This document shows positions 7,713 through 12,689 of a DNA stretch of 12,689 nt, piece by piece (within the stretch, counting starts at the first letter, position 1; every line of letters begins with the position of its first letter). The position numbers and the translations under genes are program-made. The stretch is from Flavobacteriales bacterium UBA1958 (GTDB taxonomy: Bacteria > Bacteroidota > Bacteroidia > Flavobacteriales_D > Sanyastnellaceae), in contig DDEI01000035.1 of the NCBI GenBank assembly GCA_002336675.1, positions 19,588 to 32,276 of the forward strand, read 5' to 3'. A model generated the notes under the pieces. The model saw only the letters and a program-made list of their open reading frames with translations. It did no database searches and had not been told where the DNA came from.

Positions 7713-8531
7713 TTAGACAGAAAAAGAATTTACCGCTTTCTTTAGATGAACTAACCTAGTGAGCAGTGACTCCAGATTATCCAACTGCAGCATATTGGCT
7801 CCATCAGAGAGGGCTTTACTTGGATCTGGGTGTGTTTCTATAAACAGTCCATCTGCTCCAGCCGCTATAGCACTTTTAGCTATGGTCTCTATGAGTTCAG
7901 GCTTTCCTCCTGTTACACCAGAAGATTGGTTAGGCTGCTGAAGAGAATGTGTTACATCCATTACCACAGGAGCATATTCCTTCATCACCGGAATCCCTCT
8001 CATATCTACCACTAAATCTTGGTAGCCAAAAGTGGTTCCTCTTTCTGTAATCCACACATTGTCATTTCCTGAATCTTTTACTTTATTCACCGCAAACTGC
8101 ATAGACTCTGGCCCTAAAAACTGCCCTTTTTTTATGTTCACAAACTTGCCTGTTTTGGCAGCTGCTAACAGTAAATCTGTTTGTCGGCATAAGAAAGCGG
8201 GGATTTGCAACACATCTACATAATCTGCAGCGCGCATAGCTTCTTCTGCCGTGTGAATATCTGTAACTACAGGTACATTTAATTCTGCGCTCACCTCAGC
8301 CAAATAACTCAACGCCTTTTCATCTCCTATTCCCGTGAATGAATCTATTCGGCTTCTGTTTGCTTTTCTGTATGACCCTTTAAATACAAAAGGAATCTCT
8401 AATCGGTCAGTAATTTCTTTAATACGCGTAGCAATGCTAAAGACTAATTCTCTACTCTCTACAGCACATGGCCCGGCTAATAGAAAAAAGTTGCCTGAAG
8501 ATGCGTGGTTTATTTTAGTTGGAAGGTTCAT
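7713..8531 (-). CDS. kdsA: 3-deoxy-8-phosphooctulonate synthase (Kdo-8-phosphate synthase)
   Basis: A cytoplasmic enzyme that condenses phosphoenolpyruvate with D-arabinose 5-phosphate to Kdo-8-phosphate, the first committed step to the Kdo of LPS inner core. The 272 residues match the family along their length. Recognisable segments are LLAGPCAVES (17-26), FKGSYRKANRSRIDSF (50-65), IPAFLCRQTDL (110-120), VNIKKGQF (131-138), ERGTTFGY (163-170) and FIETHPDP (230-237). It is of the metal-dependent class: Cys22, His195, Glu232 and Asp243 align with the Aquifex ligands Cys11, His185, Glu222 and Asp233, whereas E. coli has Asn at the Cys position. Its ATG overlaps the stop of the upstream barrel gene as ATGA (8531-8528), so translation is probably coupled. 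No Shine-Dalgarno or clear terminator is seen. Confidence 0.97.
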   Translation of the reverse strand: MNLPTKINHASSGNFFLLAGPCAVESRELVFSIATRIKEITDRLEIPFVFKGSYRKANRSRIDSFTGIGDEKALSYLAEVSAELNVPVVTDIHTAEEAMRAADYVDVLQIPAFLCRQTDLLLAAAKTGKFVNIKKGQFLGPESMQFAVNKVKDSGNDNVWITERGTTFGYQDLVVDMRGIPVMKEYAPVVMDVTHSLQQPNQSSGVTGGKPELIETIAKSAIAAGADGLFIETHPDPSKALSDGANMLQLDNLESLLTRLVHLKKAVNSFSV

Positions 8532-9769
8532 GGTGCTTGTCTAAATGTTCTGGATATTCCGAAACTGGCGCTTCTGCCTTTTCCGCTTTCTACAAATGCG
8601 CCTACTAAGTTTCTGGTAATGAGGTGAAAACGCCAATTCTCAAAATTAAAATGTGCTCCGGCATTCATTCTGAGCCCACCATATCCACCGTAGCTAAGAC
8701 CTATATTATACCCCACCATGTCTGATTCATTATGGAGGTAATTCACTCCCAAATCAGCATTATGGTGAGTAAAAAATCGCTTTCTTACAGAGAATCCTAT
8801 GTGGTCACTTTTATTAATTCGGTGAAAATAGTTCGCGTTTATGTCTAATGGCATCCATACCGTCTTGGTCTTTTGCTCATCTGTATATGCTAAAGAATCC
8901 TCTATAGTAATGGAGGTAAAACCATTGTCTGAGGAGAACAATTCATTTACATTTACACCACTGTAATTCCACGAGCTGTCTGCTTTCAATTGTCTAGTTC
9001 TATCATTTAACCGAACAGCACCGATATTTCTAACTTCAATAGAGAATAAACCTTGGTTCTCTCTGAGTTGCATATTATATCGCCCATTCAGCGTTATTCC
9101 AGCACCTGAGTTGCTCAGAAAATTTCCTCTGAGAGTATCGTTGGTAATTAAGGTGCCAGCATAAGACAGCTGTACTTCAGAGGCATCTTCTGCTGTATAT
9201 ATCGTAAACTCTTCTAAATCTGAAGAAAAATAATTTTGTACGTTTATGAGGTTAAATGAAAGGTAGCTTCCTGTGGACTCATTCATCACTCCTAGTCCAG
9301 CATACTGATATTTCATTACCTCAGATGTCATATTGGACATTTGGAGCGTTTCTCCTAACTTGTCTGCGTTTCCTAGAAACATAAAGTGGAATAAATCTTT
9401 AGGGAAAGAAGCATACCCATACTGAGCCATTCCAAATTCTAAAAATAAGCTGCGGTTCTTCTTAAATAAAACACTATCCGATAGCGTCCTGTAGCGAAGT
9501 CCTATATCGGTCCATCCACCAAAGGCGTTCTGCCCATCCATGTTTTCCAACATGCTGTTTAATGAGTTTCTGTCTATCCCACCGCCTAAGACCAGGTTAG
9601 TGATTAGGCTATTCTGAATGTTGTCTGAGAAGTAATCTAGCTCTGTGTTTAACTCCAGCACATTGTATTTTTCAATAATAGGCTCATGTGTAAAGTCAAG
9701 AACATTCTGCGCTGCAGCTACCCCACACCCTAGAATGAATACTACTAAAAGTCTAAATTTCCACTCCAT
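8528..9769 (-). CDS. Predicted outer-membrane beta-barrel protein, DUF5723-like
   Basis: A 413-aa exported protein of unknown function. A signal peptide (1-20, cleavage after VAAA) is followed by a Gln-starting mature chain. The mature part alternates polar and aromatic residues in short strands, for example GGWTDIGLRYRT and SLFLEFGMAQYGYASF. It ends in Gly/aromatic-rich strands (NIGLSYGGYGGLRMNAGAHF, then SASFGISRTF near the C-terminus), which is typical of Bacteroidota outer-membrane barrels. It resembles DUF5723 proteins from memory; a FadL- or PorP-like barrel is the alternative. It overlaps the upstream lipoprotein gene by 17 bp and kdsA by 4 bp (ATGA), so the three are almost certainly one transcript. 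The pairing suggests that the lipoprotein works with this barrel. The start at 9769 is the one that gives the signal peptide. Confidence 0.75.
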   Translation of the reverse strand: MEWKFRLLVVFILGCGVAAAQNVLDFTHEPIIEKYNVLELNTELDYFSDNIQNSLITNLVLGGGIDRNSLNSMLENMDGQNAFGGWTDIGLRYRTLSDSVLFKKNRSLFLEFGMAQYGYASFPKDLFHFMFLGNADKLGETLQMSNMTSEVMKYQYAGLGVMNESTGSYLSFNLINVQNYFSSDLEEFTIYTAEDASEVQLSYAGTLITNDTLRGNFLSNSGAGITLNGRYNMQLRENQGLFSIEVRNIGAVRLNDRTRQLKADSSWNYSGVNVNELFSSDNGFTSITIEDSLAYTDEQKTKTVWMPLDINANYFHRINKSDHIGFSVRKRFFTHHNADLGVNYLHNESDMVGYNIGLSYGGYGGLRMNAGAHFNFENWRFHLITRNLVGAFVESGKGRSASFGISRTFRQAP

Positions 9770-11291
9770 AAGTTACTTTTCCTGTGATGAGAATTTCAAT
9801 TTTATCTGCCGTAAGCAGTTTTACTTCTTCGTTATTAGTGGTATTGACTATGACTTTTACTATCAACTCTGAGGCTGCATAAAACTCGTCTAAGCTGCTC
9901 TCTGTAAGCTCCAAAGTAATAGTATGCTCAGTAGCTTCTCCGTCTACTTCAGGAATAATAGAAGCTTGCCAGAATACTTCCGGTACACCAGGAAGAAACA
10001 TCTCTACATCGAATCCCAATTCAAAACTGTTTTTAAGTACGGCTGTTAATACGAGTGCCTTTATGTTTTCTTCTCTCTCCAGATCTAAACTCAAAGTGTC
10101 TAATAAGGTTAAGTCTTCAATGCTTGCGCAGAGAGGAAAAGAAATATCTGCTACTATCTGAAAAGGATACTCATCCAGAAAAAAGTCGAATCCTCCAGAC
10201 ACATCACCCAGTGGATTGAGGATAGCATCTCCCTGAAGCTTTAATCTGTTGGGTGTTACAGATAAGGCCTCAGCTAAATTAGAAGTCTCATCAAACTCGA
10301 ATGTAACAGAACTAGGAATAACCGCATCTGCAGTTTCTATGGCTCTAGAAATATTCACGAGATTATATAGTTCAGTGGTTTGTAACACTACTTGATTTCC
10401 TGTTACAGAATTTAAAGTGGCCAGTTCACTCAGCCGCACCTGTGCATCTACACCAAAGTTATTTATAAACTCTAAGGAAGCATTTAACTCTCCCAAAGTA
10501 ACTGTTCCTCCCTGATAAATGAGCGAATCTAATACGATTTCTTCATCTATCTCTCTCTCCCACTGACCGAAGTAACCTCTTAACTCTTCTATCTCTAAAT
10601 CTAATAGCTCTAGTTTCACAGTTACTAAGTTAGACCCATAAACCTGAGCCGTGTATGTGGGAGAGTTAGAAGTAGCTACCGACAGTTCGCCTGTCAAGGT
10701 GTTTCTCTCAATTCCACTGGCTCCAGTGAAGTCCAATGTATATCCTGATATATCTACTATTAGTTCATCCGTAAATGGTTCCGCTGCGCTGGCAGGTTCT
10801 GTTTGCCCTAATAAGCTTAACGGTTGACCATCTAGCTCGATTCCGTTTAACAAATAAGTTAAATCTAAGTATCCATCGACATCACTTTCGAAGATTACCC
10901 TGAGGCTTCCAGACTTTATTTTTCCAAAGCGCAGCAATGCCCCATCTAGATTAAAATCAAAATCCTCATCTAAAGTGAAAATATTGGTCGCATTCTCAAA
11001 AGGCAATGGTCCTATTCCTATCCCAGAAGTGTAGGCTGCCTCTATTAGCGTATCACCAAGGTTTATTAACTCATTTAAATCTAACGGTGCTAGGGTATCA
11101 TAATAATGAACTTCCACCACTTCTCCGTCTAATTGGAGGTGGTCATTACCATCCTCAAAATCATGGAAGCTAAGCTCTCCTTTAGCTATAGGAAAAGCAA
11201 ACTCAGGCTCCCAAGTAGTATTTCCTCTATTACAACTAGATAGAAATAATATGAAACAAACAAAACAAAATACTGAAAGAATGTTTTTCAT
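9753..11291 (-). CDS. Hypothetical 512-aa beta-rich lipoprotein
   Basis: I do not recognise this family. The signal peptide (1-19) is strongly hydrophobic and ends in the lipobox LSSC, with Cys20 lipidated. The residues that follow (Asn-Arg-Gly-Asn) are not acidic, so no surface-export signal is evident and it may face the periplasm. The mature chain has no further TM segment. It is acidic, rich in Leu, Thr, Val, Asp and Glu, and made of short alternating stretches that suggest stacked beta-sandwich modules. Phrases of the type 'GALLRFGKIKSGSLRV' and 'VTLGELNASLEF' recur with Leu-Xaa-Leu strands. The only Cys residues after Cys20 fall in one place, near LCASIEDLTLLDTLSLDLE. Its last 17 bp overlap the barrel gene, and its start is 41 bp after the lnb stop. 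A structural partner of the barrel protein is the simplest guess. Confidence 0.85.
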   Translation of the reverse strand: MKNILSVFCFVCFILFLSSCNRGNTTWEPEFAFPIAKGELSFHDFEDGNDHLQLDGEVVEVHYYDTLAPLDLNELINLGDTLIEAAYTSGIGIGPLPFENATNIFTLDEDFDFNLDGALLRFGKIKSGSLRVIFESDVDGYLDLTYLLNGIELDGQPLSLLGQTEPASAAEPFTDELIVDISGYTLDFTGASGIERNTLTGELSVATSNSPTYTAQVYGSNLVTVKLELLDLEIEELRGYFGQWEREIDEEIVLDSLIYQGGTVTLGELNASLEFINNFGVDAQVRLSELATLNSVTGNQVVLQTTELYNLVNISRAIETADAVIPSSVTFEFDETSNLAEALSVTPNRLKLQGDAILNPLGDVSGGFDFFLDEYPFQIVADISFPLCASIEDLTLLDTLSLDLEREENIKALVLTAVLKNSFELGFDVEMFLPGVPEVFWQASIIPEVDGEATEHTITLELTESSLDEFYAASELIVKVIVNTTNNEEVKLLTADKIEILITGKVTYGVEI

Positions 11292-11298
11292 TAGATGG

Positions 11299-11332
11299 TA
11301 AAAATAAGTAGGATTACTGGTATGAGTACAAA
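11299..11332 (-). promoter_or_regulatory. Possible promoter of the lipoprotein - barrel - kdsA run
   Basis: On the minus strand TTTG (11332-11329) is followed after 22 nt by TATTTTTA (11306-11299), close to the Bacteroidota -33/-7 pattern TTTG and TAnnTTTG, with spacing slightly long. The -7 element ends only 7 nt before the lipoprotein ATG, so use of this promoter would give an almost leaderless mRNA. That makes it less convincing than read-through from lnb. Confidence 0.25.
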
Positions 11333-11338
11333 CTACTC
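11324..11338 (-). other. Short hairpin over the lnb stop codon
   Basis: GAGTA and TACTC form a perfect 5-bp stem with a 5-nt loop that includes part of the lnb stop codon (11335-11333). No T-run follows on the minus strand, so it does not look like a terminator and should not block read-through into the lipoprotein gene. Confidence 0.3.
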
Positions 11339-12469
11339 GTCTATTCTCCTAATGTAAATTAGTGCGCTGTAAAGGGATACTAGAATAACAGGTATTAGAG
11401 ATTCGTGAAGATCTTGAGCTAAAAAGGTCCAAGACATTAGAGTTGTAACGACTATGCCAGAATATATCTGGAGCCATATTTTTCTAGAAAACTTAATAAA
11501 TGGAAGAATCAAATTTAGCGGAGAAGCCCACAACAGATTTAGGTTTCCTGAGGTCGCAGAATGATCTGTGAAGAACCAAAGAAAAAAGATTAGCGCTCCT
11601 AGCAGCCCATTTATAAAAAGAATTACTGCTGATAGAATTCGGCTTTGGGTTTTTCTTCTATAAAAAAAGAGAACCGCTAATAGTGCTGTAGAAATAATCC
11701 ATAACACGCTAGAGGTTTTATCTAAAAGCTTCACATGCACCTTCTTCTTTTCTGAAGGCAACACTTCATACCCATCAGTTACCAGATCATTTCCATTAAG
11801 CATGGCCCTCTGAAACATACTTTTCAATGAGTCTGGTAAGAAAGCTTGTTCACCTTCTTTCAGTTCATAATCACAAGGGATTCCCAGCGCCAGATCTATA
11901 CCTAGATCACTCCATTGCATCTGTGTTAGGTATACCTCTATCATTTCTCTGAAAGTATGCCCGTTTCCACTTTCTGAGGTTTTCCAGTCAATCGTATTCT
12001 CCGTGGCTTCATCTACAATATCTATTAAACGCGTGGCACAATTGTCATAGAAAAAATCATATTTATACTGTACATTTTCGGGAAGCATGTTTATCTCTAA
12101 TAGAGCTATTAGTTTTTCCTTCTGGACTTCTGTGAAATTTAATTTCTGAGCCCAAATTTGTCTATGTTCCACGATATAACCATACTGGAAGTATCCAAAC
12201 TTCTCCTTATCCAATTTATAAGGAAGCTGTCCCCTGGCGAATTTCAGATAGAAGTTCTCCGTGCTAAAATTGAATGTCCCGTAATTGTATACAAAATCAG
12301 AGGTTGGAGTCTTGACAACAAGGGCAGCATGGCCAAACACTGAATACAAGTCCTCTCCAGGACTGCACGTAAGAATATAAATTTCAGTTTCACCAGGCTT
12401 GGTATTAAACTGCGCTTTAGCAGTTAACCCTAGAAAAACGAATAGAAAGAAAAACCAAATATGTTTCAT
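11333..12469 (-). CDS. lnb: DUF4105/Lnb-family membrane protein, probable lipoprotein N-acyltransferase
   Basis: The 378-aa product has a signal peptide (1-19, ending TAKA), a periplasmic domain (20 to about 245) and four TM segments (about 254-269, 278-300, 330-349, 355-373). The periplasmic part is the DUF4105 domain, now named for Lnb. Its markers are SPGEDLYSVFGHAAL (36-50), YNYGTFNF (61-68), YDFFYDNCATR (137-147) and a conserved TDHSAT...NLNLLWASPL (301-318) before TM3. Members of this family in Bacteroides are reported as the lipoprotein N-acyltransferase that completes triacylated lipoproteins in species lacking Lnt; I rely on memory for that. His47 and Cys144 are the likely catalytic pair. 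I start at 12469, not at the in-frame ATG 39 nt upstream (12508). The later start opens a clean signal peptide, and the promoter-like TATCTTCG lies between the two. Confidence 0.82.
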   Translation of the reverse strand: MKHIWFFFLFVFLGLTAKAQFNTKPGETEIYILTCSPGEDLYSVFGHAALVVKTPTSDFVYNYGTFNFSTENFYLKFARGQLPYKLDKEKFGYFQYGYIVEHRQIWAQKLNFTEVQKEKLIALLEINMLPENVQYKYDFFYDNCATRLIDIVDEATENTIDWKTSESGNGHTFREMIEVYLTQMQWSDLGIDLALGIPCDYELKEGEQAFLPDSLKSMFQRAMLNGNDLVTDGYEVLPSEKKKVHVKLLDKTSSVLWIISTALLAVLFFYRRKTQSRILSAVILFINGLLGALIFFLWFFTDHSATSGNLNLLWASPLNLILPFIKFSRKIWLQIYSGIVVTTLMSWTFLAQDLHESLIPVILVSLYSALIYIRRIDE

Positions 12470-12496
12470 TAAAAAAAGTCCTGAATTAATTCTGGA

Positions 12497-12504
12497 CGAA
12501 GATA
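12497..12504 (-). promoter_or_regulatory. Probable -7 promoter element of the lnb-like gene
   Basis: The minus strand reads TATCTTCG, identical to the octamer before yidC and one base from TAnnTTTG, 27 nt before the chosen start at 12469. No good TTTG -33 box lies at the normal distance. If used, transcription would begin inside the extended reading frame, which supports the shorter start of the gene. Confidence 0.4.
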
Positions 12505-12547
12505 ACAAAGGTGAGGTGATTCATTTCTGAACCGTCTGTTTTTTTAT

Positions 12548-12689
12548 TTATTTCAAAGCTATTTTAGTCAGATTAACTAGTCCAGAAAAGACAAATTTAG
12601 CTGCACCTTGTAGCCGTATTGTTTGAAATAAATCTCCTGATTTTTTAAAGTTAACCATTAGACCCCCACCTTTAGTTATGATTTTCCGA
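12548..12689 (-). CDS. dapF: Diaminopimelate epimerase, C-terminal fragment (5' part beyond the window)
   Basis: An open minus-strand frame enters from the window edge and ends at the TAA 12550-12548, giving the last 46 residues of a protein. The segment TKGGGLMVNFKKSG followed by FQTIRLQGAAKFVFSG matches the end of DapF, where a Gly-Gly-x-Leu strand is followed by a Leu-x-Gly-Pro-Ala-x-x-Val-Phe-x-Gly strand pair. Here Ala replaces the usual Pro. DapF interconverts LL- and meso-diaminopimelate for lysine and peptidoglycan synthesis in the cytoplasm. The catalytic Cys residues lie in the missing part. The last few residues (LTKIALK) form a short extra tail. It lies 78 bp upstream of lnb in the same direction, with no terminator visible between them. 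Confidence 0.7.
   Translation of the reverse strand, partial: RKIITKGGGLMVNFKKSGDLFQTIRLQGAAKFVFSGLVNLTKIALK

Noticed and set aside
12470..12508. A 13-residue N-terminal extension of the lnb-like protein
   Set aside because: It would put polar residues before a clean signal peptide, and the candidate -7 element lies inside it.
1..12689. Search for mobile elements, CRISPR arrays, tRNA/rRNA genes and toxin-antitoxin pairs
   Set aside because: I saw no transposase or integrase motifs, no regularly spaced repeats, no tRNA-like sequences, and no small paired ORFs with such signatures.

Overview
The window (12,689 bp, AT-rich) looks like chromosomal DNA of a marine-type Bacteroidota bacterium, most likely Flavobacteriales. 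The families present point that way: a 624-aa YidC with a Lys in the groove, a DUF6438 lipoprotein, an S46 dipeptidyl-peptidase, a DUF4105/Lnb membrane protein and a DUF5723-like outer-membrane protein. So does the absence of Shine-Dalgarno sequences ahead of the start codons and the presence of Bacteroidota-style -7 elements (TAnnTTTG or close variants). I see no phage, IS, CRISPR, tRNA or rRNA sequence; it reads as ordinary core genome with an envelope theme.

Layout. 1-581 (minus): 5'-terminal part of a family-2 glycosyltransferase cut by the window edge. 582-717: divergent promoter region. 718-5413 (plus): a tight three-gene run, yidC - DUF6438 lipoprotein - S46 dipeptidyl-peptidase, closed by a strong rho-independent terminator at 5448-5481. 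5482-5906: non-coding gap between convergent units. Everything to the right is on the minus strand. In transcription order it is the tail of dapF (12689-12548), lnb-like gene (12469-11333), a 512-aa lipoprotein (11291-9753), a DUF5723-like barrel protein (9769-8528), kdsA (8531-7713) and a SulP transporter (7574-5907).

How the genes fit together. The plus-strand unit joins the inner-membrane insertase to two exported proteins. The minus-strand run lnb - lipoprotein - barrel - kdsA has gaps or overlaps of +41, -17 and -4 bp. It brings together a probable lipoprotein N-acyltransferase, a lipoprotein, an outer-membrane protein and the Kdo-8-phosphate synthase of LPS core synthesis, so it may be a single outer-envelope operon. 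The lipoprotein/barrel pair is the least understood part of the window and the best candidate for something undescribed. The SulP gene has its own promoter-like element and an inverted repeat upstream, and is probably separately controlled.
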